In this document: positions 13,331-25,867 of the stretch, piece by piece
Numbering within the stretch: the stretch's first letter is position 1
Layout: every line of letters starts with the position of its first letter
From: Lepas anatifera
Lineage: Eukaryota; Arthropoda; Thecostraca; Lepadidae
Assembly (NCBI GenBank): GCA_034440635.1
Contig: JAOTON010002085.1
Location: 1,054,001 to 1,118,000 of the forward strand
Reading direction: 5' to 3'
Length of the DNA stretch: 64,000 bases
Notes under the pieces: generated by a model
Seen by the model: the letters and a program-made list of their open reading frames with translations, nothing else
Told to the model about the DNA's origin: nothing
Database searches by the model: none
Made by a program: the position numbers and the translations under genes

Positions 13331-15320
13331 TTCTAGGAAGTGCAGTCACGCTACACACAAGCGTGAATCTCACTCGATTCATATAACGCCCGAGTAATGT
13401 ATTAGTCACGAATGTACTACATAAGTGGCATCGCCTTATCCCCGGTTAATGCTACATGATACATCCTGCAAAAACATGCATATGCAGGTAAATATTTGCT
13501 GGTCTACAGCGTCGCACTCTCAGTACCAGGCCTCTGATTGCATTAGCTGTTACTGGACACCATATCAAACCAAACTTTTTGTTAAATTACATTTATTGGA
13601 AACTGTACCTAATAAAGTATATCAAACGAGGTTACATTCCAAACAGTTAAACGTCGGAAGCAGAATATAAAAGACACACCCATATGGGAACAATTAGAGT
13701 TGAGTTATTTAAATAAACTTATATATATTCCAATGATTAGGAAGATCATGGCGAAAATTACAAACATACAAATGGAAAGAAACCAAAAAATCGTGCGTTT
13801 GAGCCCATAATTTTTTTAAAGAAATGGAATAAAAAGCATATGTTTTTATCCTCCTCAAAGAAATACACGGCTAAAAACACCCCTATTTTTTAATATAATT
13901 AGTAAGGAGGTAACGCAATAACAGACGGTACACGATGCTTGAAGCTCGACGGTTTTGAATTTTTAAGCTCTCAACTTTACCTTTTTCGTTATTATGTATA
14001 TGCCTTTCGTCTTATAACTTTGGTTCTTTCCATCCCTATTTTGTCGATCCCGATGGATTTTTCGGTATCACGTCTCTCCGAGTCAGGGTGTGGGTTCATG
14101 AACTGATCAATTTCTTTGGAGGTTGATGAGTCCCTGTTCATTGGGTTCGTGTGTGAGTTTGTGTGTCGGTTTGTTAAGATCCGGTACAATAGTTCTGTCT
14201 TTCTTCTGAGGTTTTCATGAAACGTTCAAGAAAGTCCTGCGGTTGGATTCACGTCGGAGGATTGGAGTATGCTAAGGCATTGACCCCAAAAATACGAACA
14301 AATGACATCCTTTGTAAGGGAGAAGAATCCATATTGGGAGCTGCGACTTTTCTCATTACACTTACAGGGAGTCATAAGGGAAGAATATGGGCCTGAAATG
14401 ATCTCTAGATATCTTCAGAGCTGTCAACTGATTCCTTTAGGGGAGCCTGGTGACTTAATTGGGTGTCAAATTACACTTTTCTCGGAGTGGTAAGACTCTT
14501 TAAGGGGTGTCAGATGATTCTTTTATTGCTCATAAATCAAGAGTCGTGACTCTGAGGATGAGAGTTTGACACCCCTGACTCCCTGTTTGGTAGAAAAAAA
14601 TTCAAAGAGGGAGTCTTCCAGGGAAAAAGGGTGCACTTTTTACGGTATCAGCAGATCCCCCAATCAAGTGTCGTTTTTTCTCTCTCGGTGCGCCTTTAAC
14701 AATGACAAAAAACGGAACACTTCCTTTGAAAGGCATGCATTTAAAAAAGAACAAGAGAAAAAAGCTCCCGCGCGGAGTGAGGAAGCTACTCGGTATCCGT
14801 ATCTGCGGAACGCCACTGACAATTCCTGCAAACGATCAGCCGGACAAATGGAGCTGTTTACAGCGGCCGTCACTTTCGAATGACTCCAGAGGGTGACACA
14901 CACCGCGGGACGGAACGGGAAACACCGGCAAAGGCGACGCCAGACACGTCAGCCCCCCCCCTACCAAGAAGGGAATACCGCGCGTATCCGGAGTCACGCC
15001 GCCCGGCAGGGTGTCTCCCAGAGAAGTCACCGATGACATCATGCTTCTGTCTTAGAGATCGGAGCTCAAGGTTCTGCGTATAGCTATTTCTGCGGGTAAT
15101 ACATTTTAAATGTTGTATAAGCTGCATTTGGTATGATGTATGAAGGTTGGGAACACGAATCATGTACATACATGCATTTTCGGCTGATGTGATGTCGAAG
15201 GAACTTACCATAAACCGAAGATAGTGTGGAAAGAGACATCTAAGGGTAAGGGGGAGAAATCCTATATAAAATATTGTGACCAGGATGGAGGAACCGGAAA
15301 AAGGGCCAGGACCTGGATGA
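13331..15320. other. No gene recognised
   Basis: Mostly unique AT-rich DNA. 14760-15035 is GC-richer with short overlapping frames on both strands, none recognisable. Confidence 0.35.
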
Positions 15321-15323
15321 ATG

Positions 15324-15467
15324 AGATAGGGAGGGAGAGAGAGGGAGAGAGAGAGAGAGAGGGAGAAAGGGAGAGAGAGAGGGAGAGAGAGATGGAGATA
15401 GAGAGAGAGAGAGAGAGGGGGAGAGGGAGAGGGATAGGGAGAGAGGGAGGGAGAGGGAGATGGAGGT
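15324..15467 (+). repeat. GA-rich low-complexity tract
   Basis: GAGAGA/GGGAGA purine tract of about 140 bases. Confidence 0.95.
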
Positions 15468-16027
15468 GAAGAAAGGAAAGACTTTATAGTGCAGTGGTTG
15501 GGAAACAGCAAGAATGAAGGGAGAACTTTTGAGCAGGAAACTTGCCTTTTTGGACCAGTTTTCAATCGACTCTGAAACATTGAAATTAAATCGGAATATA
15601 GAACTGTAGTCCACGTTCTTATCTTTAGAATCAATACAACATGCATTTCATTACATTCTTAAGCAGTCAAAATTTTGAACTATGGTTACGTGAGAAGGGA
15701 AAAAGTGGTACTGTGCACATATATACCTGGCTCATTGTGAAGGGAAGCATAAGGTCAAGGGTGAAATTGGTCAGATGACGGAAGTCTTAAAATGCGTCCA
15801 GTTACCTCATCCGCAAGATTAGCAATCCAAGCCTTCTACAAAGCCTACAGAAGCAAGTACGTATCATCTGCTTCACTGGCAAATATTGCCAGACATTTTC
15901 AAAATTAATGTTTACAACACTCGTCGCTGTCTTTACTCTGAATGCGTTTTAAGGTGTTTTGAATTTATTTTAACTCCACGGACAAACGGCCATATTACTG
16001 AACAGCTCAGTTTAGAAGCTTACTTGC

Positions 16028-16085
16028 AAAGTTAGATAGGTAAATTGTAATTGTAAATTGTAAATTGTAAAAGGTAAATTGTGCA
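16028..16085 (+). repeat. Short AAATTGT tandem repeat
   Basis: GTAAATT recurs five to six times at 7 to 8 base intervals. Confidence 0.75.
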
Positions 16086-16524
16086 ATACCGTACAACCAT
16101 TTCAACGCATTGAATAATGGAAATGTAAGGCCAATGTCACCACCTCAGACCCCTGCTTGATGACCAATTCTACCAGCAAAATGGTATAAGGCATGAACGA
16201 CTGCAGTTGCATCACCAGTCTGTATCACTATTGCCGGACAAGGCTATCATCTTCATGGAATATTTCGCAAAGACGGCGGCATAATCCTTGGCACCGACGC
16301 CAGCATTGTGAGTGGGTTGCGTAATGATAATTCGTACTCTATGACCTTCAGGAGCATGCAGCTTAATGGGCTGCGTCTGCCCCCTATCACGACTGTCACC
16401 GAAAGCCAGAAGTCTGGCTTTCAACTGAATGGGAAGAACAGCATATTTAGTATCTGACACTTTAGTATCACATTTTAGAGAGCTGAGTAGGGATTTGGCT
16501 ATATACTTATGTACATGAGAACTT

Positions 16525-17352
16525 AGTCAAATTTTGAGCTCTACTGTAGCTACATTTCTTGGCCGATTGATTCAAAGCTTTGTGCACTTGATCACCTTTA
16601 AAGGGTCTACTACATTTGTATCCGGGATTTCTTCATTTGATCACCTGAGGTCAGGTCACGAGGTGACCTCTCTCATTAAAAAAGCATGGGAAAATATATA
16701 TTATGATATAAAGTCACACAGTGATTGCAAATGCTAAGAGTTCTCAGAAACACATTGTTTGCTACCTTTTCGTGGATTCCAGGGGTGAAATTTGCCCTTG
16801 ATCTATCTGAGGTAATCACAGGTCACCAGGGGTCAAACACAGTATTTTTAATAACTTTTGACCCAATCAAGCTAGAGCGCGGAATTAAACGTCATCGTGT
16901 ATGTCTTGTCAATTGTTTCATTTGATGTATGACAGAGTCACTTTCTGACCTTTTGTGACCTCAGGTCATGTTAGGTCAAGAGTGGCCTTCTGGGGGACGA
17001 ACTACTGGCGGGGAGGTCATTATGTTTCACATAGCGGAGAAAGCCCTGGAATTTTCCTATCAGATTTGCCTTACCAGATCTCTATAGCTCTAATGACATG
17101 AAAGCTTTGGCCAGGTTTCTTAGGCATTGCGTATTTTAATGGAAATAGCCTATCATGACCTAACTTGACCTCTGGAGATCAAACCATTAAACTGAGCGCT
17201 GAACAATATGAAGTAAAATCATTCTGAATTCACACGAACTTTCCAATGCTCTTTGCAGATTTGTGCTGGCCCCTATGTTTTCGAAGTTAGAGGGGGGCAA
17301 TCGATGGCCCCGGTGGAACGAAGGTAGCGCGGGACCTCCGGTGGGGTGCGTG
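16525..17352 (-). mobile_element. MITE family B, copy B3
   Basis: Inverted copy ending at TTAA 17353-17356 with the GGTGGGGTGCG terminus. The opposite end is lost around 16525. Confidence 0.6.
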
Positions 17353-17551
17353 TTAAGAGAGTAACAGTTGGGAGCGTGCAGCATCGCGTGACCAGAATCC
17401 TACATGAATGATCGGAGGAAAGCAAATAAACTGGACAGATGTCGGAATGGTGTTTCATCCACCACCACAACTGCAAGGAGGTCATTTTTGAGATGCACCA
17501 TGTGTAGAATTAAGAAATCCGGATGGAAGACGATGCTGAGTTATCCGGCCG

Positions 17552-17552
<1 letters not shown>

Positions 17553-17621
<69 letters not shown>
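17553..17621 (+). repeat. (TA)n microsatellite
   Basis: About 34 perfect units, 290 bases before the minisatellite. Confidence 0.97.
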
Positions 17622-17628
<7 letters not shown>

Positions 17629-17907
17629 CAATGGGAAGGCAGCGAATCTCCTGTCAAGTATTGAACTCATTGTTCTATCGAAATACCAAGGAACGAAGTT
17701 TTTGGAGCGTTTTATTCTTAGATAAAGAAAAGTATCAACGACGTGCACATGATATGAACCAAAGATAACATTATAGCTACTGCTACCATCTAAAATCCCA
17801 ATGTTTTCCCGGTACTATAAGTGCCTCAAAAGATTGAACCAATAACTTTCAAGAGCATAAATAGCTGAATCTGTTGTCCAAGCCTCCGGATCCGGGCGGA
17901 TCCATCC

Positions 17908-18595
17908 GGTTGGTTGGGGAGGCAGGCCAACAGTGGCAGATCAGCCGGTTGGTTGGGGAGGCAGCCCAACAGTGGCAGATCTTGCCGGGTGGTTGGGGGA
18001 GGCAGGCCAACAGTGGCGAATCCAGCCAGTTGGTTGGGGAGGCAGACCAACAGTGGCAGATCAGCCGGTTGGTTGGGGAGGCAGGCCAACAGTGGTGAAT
18101 CCAGCCAGTTGGTTGGGGAGGCAGGCCAACAGTGGCAGATCAGCCGGTTGGTTGGGGAGGCAGGCCAACAGTGGTGAATCCAGCCGGTTGGTTGGGGAGG
18201 CAGACCAACAGTGGCAGATCAGCCGGTTGGTTGGGGAGGCAGGCCAACAGTGGTGAATCCAGCCGGTTGGTTGGGGAGGCAGACCAACAGTGGCAGATCT
18301 TGCCGGTTGGTTGGGGAGGCAGGTCAACAGTGGCAGATCAACCGGTTGGTTGGGGAGGCAGACCAACAGTGGCAGATCAGCCGGTCGGTTGGGGGGGCAG
18401 ACAAACAGTGGCAGATCAGCCGGTTGGTTGGGGAGGCAGACCAACAATGGCGGATCTTGCCGGTTGGTTGGGGAGGCAGACCAACAGTGGCAGATCAACC
18501 GGTTGGTTGGGGAGGCAGACCAACAGTGGCAGATCAGCCGGTTGGTTGGGGAGGCAGGCCAGCAGTGGCGAATCGAGCCAATTTGCTGGGGAGGG
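17908..18595 (+). repeat. 39/40-bp minisatellite, about 17.5 units
   Basis: Seventeen units start at 17908, 17947, 17987, 18028, 18067, 18107, 18146, 18186, 18225, 18265, 18305, 18344, 18383, 18422, 18462, 18501 and 18540, with a degenerate eighteenth at 18579. The core is GGTTGGTTGGGGAGGCAG. Spacing largely alternates between 39 and 40 because of ...AGATCAGCC versus ...GAATCCAGCC ends, a partial dimer structure. Because 39 is divisible by three, it produces long open frames with no coding meaning. Confidence 0.95.
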
Positions 18596-19326
18596 ATCCA
18601 AACCCAGGCCAGTGAGTTAAAAAGGCCGTGGGAAAATGTACCACATTGGGACCACGAAACTATTTTTGGGAGTAAAAATGCCTCTGAAATTGAAGTGAAA
18701 ATGTTGTGCTCAGACGGTACCGATGCAGCCACCATAAACAGACATTGACTGCTTCATGACATTCAAACTTCAGCATACTTTCGAAGACGCTTTGTACGAT
18801 GAAGACTCTGCTTGGAAGGTTAAACTAATCAGTCTGCGCCAGCGCATACCACTCAGGATAGAACTTCCGAAAAATATGCATTTATTATTCAAGGGATCCC
18901 TAATCCGTACCAGCGGTGCCCTAAAAGCTGTTTCCATTTCAGAAGCTGAATTTCTGTTAAATCAGTTTTCTAGTCTTGTGCCCTTTCAATCAAAGCCAGG
19001 TATGCTCCAAAGAAAATATTTAACACATCAATAAACTCGAAATATTCGGAAGTTTAAACTTTTCATCAAATAACCCAGACTAATATCCCGAAAACATTTC
19101 TAACTACTTGACAACAGTTTCTGGGAAAAATATGACTCTTAAAACGTATATAAAGAAAATATTATCTGTTTTGAGCAGGCCTACCAAAGCACGTGAAATT
19201 ATTACCCAACATTTCCCAACATTTCATAAATTAAGATCCGTTTTGAAGCTCGGTGTAACGTATTTCTCTGAATACTGGCAAATGTTACGATACCAGAAAT
19301 ACTAGGAACCACTGTCTTAAATCATT

Positions 19327-19641
19327 CTAGATACATGCTACTGCATCTTCGGCACTGGAAATAATAGTTGAACTTTGACTTCTTTGTTTGCTTGTTTCTG
19401 CATCCCTGTGTGTGGCTGCTGCATGTGTTCTGCAAAGGTTGAGAAAGATATCAGCTTTGGCGCTCGTGCAGTAACCGGAGGACGAGGACTCCATCACATT
19501 TCTTTCGCGGTAAGACGGCTGAGATGACTTACGTCTGATCAACTTGTTTGTTACCACACCGTCTATGTTATAGAGCAATCTCCTCACGTCAGACCGCCGG
19601 CCTTCTATCAACACTTGACGCGCTGAGGGGCCGTGGCGCAA
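19327..19641 (-). CDS. Unidentified open frame, 104 codons
   Basis: Reads RSDVRRLLYNIDGVVTNKL and a Ser/Thr-rich tail. Not recognised. No promoter, splice-site or homology support; listed because it is among the longer non-repetitive frames in 18.6-21.2 kb. Confidence 0.15.
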   Translation of the reverse strand: MRHGPSARQVLIEGRRSDVRRLLYNIDGVVTNKLIRRKSSQPSYRERNVMESSSSGYCTSAKADIFLNLCRTHAAATHRDAETSKQRSQSSTIISSAEDAVACI

Positions 19642-21235
19642 CCTAGGCGGTACCTCTCAGCATTAGAGGATCCAGCACTTCGAGGGGGGGTCTAAGAGAC
19701 TCAAGGTTCCTCCACTATTGCCTCGGAACAATATCTGACTATGATTGATCTATTAACACTAATATTTCGTGGAGAGGGGTTGAGCCAATGCAGGTCGTTG
19801 TCCTTGTATCCGCCGCTGACTTTCAGCTATCCATCCCTCCGAGCACGGAGGCAGGCCGGCAACGGCACTACTAAGTCACACAGCTGAATACACGTGGTGT
19901 ATAACTGGGAGAAGACGAACACGGGGTCGAGTGGAGAGCGGTACTGACTCCAGAGCTACCGGCGACGGAGAGGTCCCACTCGCTGAATATGAACATCCGT
20001 TATGAAGATGTGGCACAACGTTTTAGTTTGGGTTTCTGATTATCTCTGTGAGGCCTGTGCTCTGAATGGCTGCCCCTGAAATACCTGTTGAGGCAGTCAT
20101 AACCCGGATATCGTACGTCTTTCCCTATTTCTTACTTTTCATCGTAGTATTACCTCTTGTATTTGTTGACGTGAAGAAATGAAAATCCTTGACATATGGG
20201 CTTCCTTCTAATAAATTACATATATAGTTTATGTTCCTGTCTCTTTATTGGTGAATTGCGTATGCCATGTGTTTGTAGCTTAGAGTGTCTTTTTAGTACA
20301 GGGTTTTTAGCTTTTATCTGTCAACTTGAGCTATGATTGGGACTACCAGCAACTTATCTGTGCCAAGTAACCAAATACATAAATATTATTCCGATACTGA
20401 CAGCTCTGCTCATGGAATGGAGCCTGTATTGGCCCGCTAAAGCCGTGGGTTGTTTCCATAAAATTTTGTGTCAAAACCACTTGCAGAGGGAGTAACTAAT
20501 CCCCTTTTTCAGCTGGCTACATATAAAAAGATGCATTTGTTTTTAGAAAACACCCTTCTCCTTTAGTGCATTTTGTCATAGGGCATATTTTAAGGAATTG
20601 GGACTGGTGGGCACTCTGCTGAAAAAGGCATAAATTCAAATGACTGATAACTGATGGGCACTGGGCTGTTCGGGGCCGTTCACTGGTGGGCATAGCATGG
20701 GGGGCTGGTGGGCGAAATTCCCACTACTTTGTAGCTTACAATATGCCTTGCTTTGTCGAGTCACAGTTCTGCTGTATAGAGATGAAGGGAGGATTCATAC
20801 ACATTTCATAATATTCCACGTATATTCTGGAAGTCAAGTCAACCGCGTGAAGGTAAAAGATCAAGCAATTGATACAATAAATGCATACTTTGATTGGTCG
20901 TGACCTAGCACCCTCGAAGAGATAAAACCCTACAGTCCAGACCAAAATGCTATAAAGAACTCACCTTCTTCGGCAGATCTTCCAACGCCCAAATAAAAAA
21001 GTGAATGACTGACCGACCGAAAAACTGCGTTCCAATTCGCAACTAACCCGCATCACATGAAAACTTGAAGTGTGGACGACGACCAGTTATGTTATGGTTA
21101 TGGTTATGGTAGTTATGATTATGGTTATGCACAAACTAGATATCGAACCAAGTTTGTCAGATTATCAGTTGGCTGCAGTTCGGCCTTGTAGAGCCGTAAC
21201 ACACGGCTCTGAGCTGTGTACCACAGTGCTATAAT

Positions 21236-21425
21236 TTTTAGGGTTTGTCGACGCAGCAACTGCCAGGGTCATATGGCATCGCCAACTCTTTCCCTGCTGG
21301 AAAGATCTCTCTGGAGCCAGCTTGCTCCTGTTCAGGGAAGCTGTCGGGCCTTGAACCCGGTTCGGCTGCGTGGAATGCCAGCTGCGCAGACCACTGCACC
21401 ACCCTTACCACCGTGCTGGGCTCGA
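21236..21425 (-). mobile_element. tRNA-derived SINE 2 with a different head
   Basis: Same tail (GTCGACGCAGCAACTGCCAG) as SINEs 1 and 4, but the Pol III head reads GGTGGTGCAGTGGTCTGCGC with B box GGGTTCAAGG and is unrelated to the Arg head. Confidence 0.65.
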
Positions 21426-21811
21426 CTTTATATGTATGCTTCTGGCCACAACGCTGCGATCTCGGGATCTCATGCCCTCATAACTATCAGAGCCTGTTCG
21501 CGTGCAGCGTGTCACCAGCTGGTGTGATACTGCAACCAGGAAGCTCGCTGGTGCATTTGCCACCAGCGGCCGCGGTCGCTGTCATGGTGTCGTTGCGTTC
21601 TGGTGCAGCTTCAGCTGCGGCTGGAGAGCTCCTAGTAGCCACAACGGCAGCAGCAGTGGCTTGCCGCAGCTGCTGCTGTCCCCAATGGTCCGTCACGACT
21701 GCATCCAAGCCACCAATTAACAACCTACATGCTTCTCGAGCTGGTTTTCCAGGAAGGTTCGGCCTGCCGATGTCTTTGATCGTAGTGCTCTGGTTGATAT
21801 GTCAAATAATG

Positions 21812-22129
21812 TTACCATGCCTTGCCAGTGCTTAAAAATAAATTTATATTTTTCGGGTGCCTCCTGATCGCTTGCTTCAGGTCCCAACGTTTTCTTATTT
21901 CACAGTAGACTTTGTACTTGTTTCTTGTTGGCATAGAAGCTATTCTCCAAATATCGGTAACCTCTTCAGTGGTCTGTTCAATGTCTAAATGTATTGAAAC
22001 GTGGAGTTCGTACACTTCTCTGGTCTCCATCTCTTCAAGCAGCTGCATAATGACGCGACCAGTCAGGCCTTGTGCGGAGCTGATTACGCGGTAGTATGCA
22101 AAGCGTGGCGAAAAGCCGGGTGTGGTGCA
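21812..22129 (-). CDS. Unidentified open frame, protein-like composition
   Basis: Open from just after a stop near 22130 to a stop at 21812. The first Met is at 22048 (78 residues from there). The composition is mixed and charged (ELHVSIHLDIEQ, RNKYKVYCEIRKRWDLKQ), unlike the surrounding low-complexity frames. No family recognised; no splice partners identified. It could be an exon, a transposon remnant or chance. Confidence 0.2.
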   Translation of the reverse strand, partial: CTTPGFSPRFAYYRVISSAQGLTGRVIMQLLEEMETREVYELHVSIHLDIEQTTEEVTDIWRIASMPTRNKYKVYCEIRKRWDLKQAIRRHPKNINLFLSTGKAW

Positions 22130-22938
22130 GCTTTAATTTTGTCTTCAGAAATACGGCACTTCCCGTGTTAGAGATAACAGGACCAAGCTAAACATTGCTG
22201 ACTTACTCCTGAATGCATATTAAAGCTTGAAGCAGGCCACATGACCTTTGTTGTCGGCGCGCCCTAAACCATCAATTATGATGAAGCTTGAAGCTGACCC
22301 GGGGTGACTGCATGCCGAGATAATCTATATACAGCTGGGCAGTCTTATTTGTACCGTCTGCTTTAAAAACTATCATCACCAGGAACGCCTTAAAAGTGTG
22401 CAAGTGAGGACGCATCGACATCGTGTTGTTAAGGTAAATGCCGATTTATGGAATTCCTAAAAAAGTCCACAGCATATCTTCGGCTTCACTGGCTAATAGC
22501 CCCTTGATATAAGCGATAGTGGAACAGTGGCTGATAACTGCGTCATGCGCGCCATCTATTACCATATTAATAAACTCGATCATCCCAGTATTTTCAGTTT
22601 ACCTACTTTTCAGGGGACGTTTTTATTTGAAAGAGTTAAAAAGGGGCTTCAGGCTATTTAGATTCAATGGCTTCAAACTTCTGGAGCCATTTGAATTCAT
22701 TAATTGCATTTTATTGTCCGTGAGATGTCAAAACCTTGAATTCTGGCAACAAAAAAACTTCAATGGCTTACGCGAGAAAATATTTTTATTTTTAATTTAT
22801 GACTGGAAAATAGTGATCAGCAGCCATCAACACATAAGAAAATACCCAGAAATCACAGTGATCAAGGATCTTGTGAAAAATGGTTATCATGATATGGCCT
22901 AGTGCTTATACATCGCGTTAAATTTGCCGATTCGTTAA

Positions 22939-23983
22939 CCCTTCACCACCTGGGGGTCCGATGGATCCCTCCTCGGTCTTTTGCCAATGATTCTGAGCAG
23001 ATTCAAATGAGATGAGCTCGCTTTGCAGGCCTGTAGGGTGATACAGTTGGTAAATTATGACCAAACATTGGAATTAGGTTAGGCCAGGTCAACGAGCTAT
23101 GATGTCGTTTCTAACTAACGTAAGGAGACTCTGCTCTCCTAAATGTGACTAACAAAACCAGGTGTAACTCGCCTTTGGAAAGCTAGATCAGGTCCTAAAT
23201 AACATTCAAATGAGATGAGCTCGCTTTGCAGGTCTGTAGGGTGATACAGTTGGTAAATTATGACCAAACATTGGAATTAGGTTAGGCCAGGTCAACGAGC
23301 TATGATGTCGTTTCTAAACTAACGTAAGGAGACTCTGCTCTTCTAAAATGGGACTAACAAAACCAGAGTGTAACTCGCCTTTTGGAAAAGCTAGATCAAG
23401 GTTCTAAATAACATTCAAAAGCTCTTGAAATGAAAATTTTGCGCGCTACCATATAGCTACTTTGAGATTAAGCCAATACCAAGGCCACTAGATGTCACCA
23501 AAGGTCACGGTTTTCGAAACATTGTGTTTAGAACTGTTGATCAAAACACGAAAGAGTCTTGATTTTGGCATCAAAGTAATGAGCATCACTGCAGCATTCG
23601 AATGATATGCAGCATTACCTTGAAAAACCATTATTTGACCTTGACCTTAGGTAAATATAATGAAGTAACCTAACAAGGTCAAGCCACATATCATTCGAAT
23701 TCTTGGATCAAGATAGACACATTTATGCATTTTGCTTTCTCCTAGGTCTAATGATTCTCCAGTTATAAACGAGTTTCTAAATGGGCATAAATTTGATCCA
23801 TTCTGCCTACTGTGAGGTCATGGGTCAACGGATATGGTTCAGCCTGGCTCCAGAGTAGAAGACGGTAAGGCCTTCCAGCACCGTTTCAATTTTTTCCGCA
23901 TCACTTTCCGTTCTTGAGATAGTTGTGGCACGATCAGACCCCCAGGCGGTGGTGTGTACGAAAAGAGTCCAGGCGGTGCCGTG
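22939..23983 (+). mobile_element. MITE family D, copy D1, with internal duplication
   Basis: Starts after TTAA (22935-22938) with CCCTTCACCACCTGGGGG and ends CCAGGCGGTGCCGTG at the TTAA shared with A3. Characteristic inner strings are GGTCCGAT near the ends and GATGATATGCAGCA-like text. About 205 bp near the left end is tandemly duplicated (separate entry). Confidence 0.6.
23001..23412 (+). repeat. Tandem duplication inside D1
   Basis: Unit one 23001-23203 and unit two 23204-23412 are almost identical, both starting ATTCAAATGAGATGAGC. Unit one is about 6 bases shorter, and most differences are single-base losses in short homopolymers. Confidence 0.8.
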
Positions 23984-23987
23984 TTAA

Positions 23988-25606
23988 GCGCGCATTGACG
24001 GGGGCGGGTACCCGCCCCCTCGGGTTTTTCGCATGGAGAATAAAAACGGCGGCGCGTAGCGCCGCCGTACTTGGTATACCTTTTCTCTCATCTTTTTTTA
24101 CAGCTCCTATCAATTTTTTAAAGGGAGATACGCGAAAAAATTATTGTTGCGGTCTCTCGCTATTTGACAAATCCTGAAAACGAAACTGTCAATTATTTTT
24201 GTATCTTCGGCAAAATTTTGGGAGGCCACTCACTTATTATCGAAATAGTTAAACAGTTCCGATAAAATGATGGAACATTCACCCATCGCTCACTTCTCGA
24301 AAACTATCTAAAGTTGAAAAGTAATGTATTTTTTGTAACAAAAATGTCTGTTCTCCTGTATTTGTATTTGAATTAGTTTTAAAAAGCCTTTAAAAATACA
24401 AAATTAATTAGTTTGCCCTAGAAACGGAAAAAACATAATTACACAAGTCTTCAGCCGTTTCGTACCTCGGGTCTTGTGCCGTCTTCTGCTTCCACCCCAG
24501 GATGACGAAGCTTTTGCGTCAGAAAGGTCACGTGACCCCACTTTGATGTGGCTGTACGTTCTGATTGGTCAATTGTGATTTCTTAAAAGTCCTATATTTA
24601 TAATTGCATATTATTTTGGGCTGTAGCTTTTTTAAAATATTTTGTTCTTTAACAGTTCAATACTTTCAAGTCACTGCTTAGGAAAAATAGGACCGTTTTT
24701 TATAGAAATTGATAGCCTTAGCCGGGGGTACGTCATTTAAACCGATATGAGGTGTACCGGTAAAGTCGTCTAGAAATGTTGACTTTGAGAGTGATTTTAA
24801 GGCATTTGCAGGCCGAATTCGCAAAAATGAGAATAAGACTCCTGAAACAACTTTTAATGACCTTTTGATCTAGCCAAGAATTTTTTTGCGTATCTCCCTT
24901 TAAGGTTAGGTCATCCCAAGTCAGGCCACCAGTACAGGCCAAGTGACCTGACCTCAAAAAAAGTTTAAGATAGCAAAAATCTGAACAGAGTGAACTTATC
25001 GGATTGAAACTCATATCACATAATGAACCTACCGAGTTCTCTAAAATATGTTCCGGTATTTTTTATATCGATGACCTAAGGTCAGGTACGAGCAATGACC
25101 TCTCCATCGGAAATACATGGGAAAAATGATTTTAACTAAATACATTAGTAATGGATGGTGATAGGGCGTTTATTTTAATTGAATTAGATTTTCCTTATTT
25201 TTGCAGTTCTAATAATATGCATTTTACCTAATTTGACCTTGACATGACCTTGGATTAGGTCAAATCCTTGATTTGACCTAGCAAGATCATATTATATATC
25301 ACTAGATTCGGCTCGCTGCGAGGATTCATATAGTTCAAATGGTTTGGTCTATCTTTACTTATTCAGATGTAATGGCCGAAAACCTTCATTTACATGTTAT
25401 CCCTGTGACGGCATGTTTTGACCTCTAATGACCCTAAATGTCACCTGACAAAAATAGTTTAATTATTTTCGATGGAGAAGTGGATGGGATACCTAACGCC
25501 ATCTACCATTTTTCGCTACCTAGCGTGGTTCTCGAGATCTTAGGGGGGTGGGTACCCGCCACCCCCGTCAAAGCAAAGGTGGCTCAGATCCCCGTCAATT
25601 CGCGTG
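23988..25606 (-). mobile_element. MITE family A, copy A3, split by element C
   Basis: Inverted relative to A1. It starts GCGCGCATTGACGGGG after TTAA and ends with the complementary terminus at 25606. Removing the inner insertion 24122-24903 restores a length of about 837 bp, matching A1 and A2. Its left TTAA is shared with the end of D1. Confidence 0.78.
24122..24899. mobile_element. MITE C, nested in A3
   Basis: 778 bp with terminal inverted repeats of about 25 bases beginning AGGGAGATACGC, with two mismatches. Flanked on both sides by TTAA (24118-24121 and 24900-24903) where the uninterrupted A copies have a single site. The interior is AT-rich, lacks the TGACCT hexamers and has no transposase frame. 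Only one copy is present in this window. Confidence 0.78.
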
Positions 25607-25867
25607 CTGAAGGTAATGAATAGTTCGGCGTTTTGGGCTCCCAGGTGCAAGGCTGTTTGCTTTCTAACCACATTAAATATGCACTGTAAATTTTTCCAAA
25701 GTCTCACAGTGCTGATGAAAACATTCATGAAGTAAATCAGATACCTATCTCAGTTAACATCTTAGAAAAGGGTTCAGCTTGAGTCAGGCCCAACTCTGGA
25801 CAGAGCTTCAGCATTCACTCCAGTCCATGTCAACTCAACTGAGACTGACTAACTGACATGCTTTCTA

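Noticed and set aside
14870..15646. A 258-codon minus-strand frame with Ser/Leu/Pro runs
   Set aside because: Its core is the GA microsatellite read in reverse; no conserved domain.
17826..18748. Several overlapping frames of 80-220 codons on both strands with Trp/Gly/Gln-rich repeats
   Set aside because: They are translations of the 39/40-bp minisatellite; open in many frames at once, with no start context or splice support.
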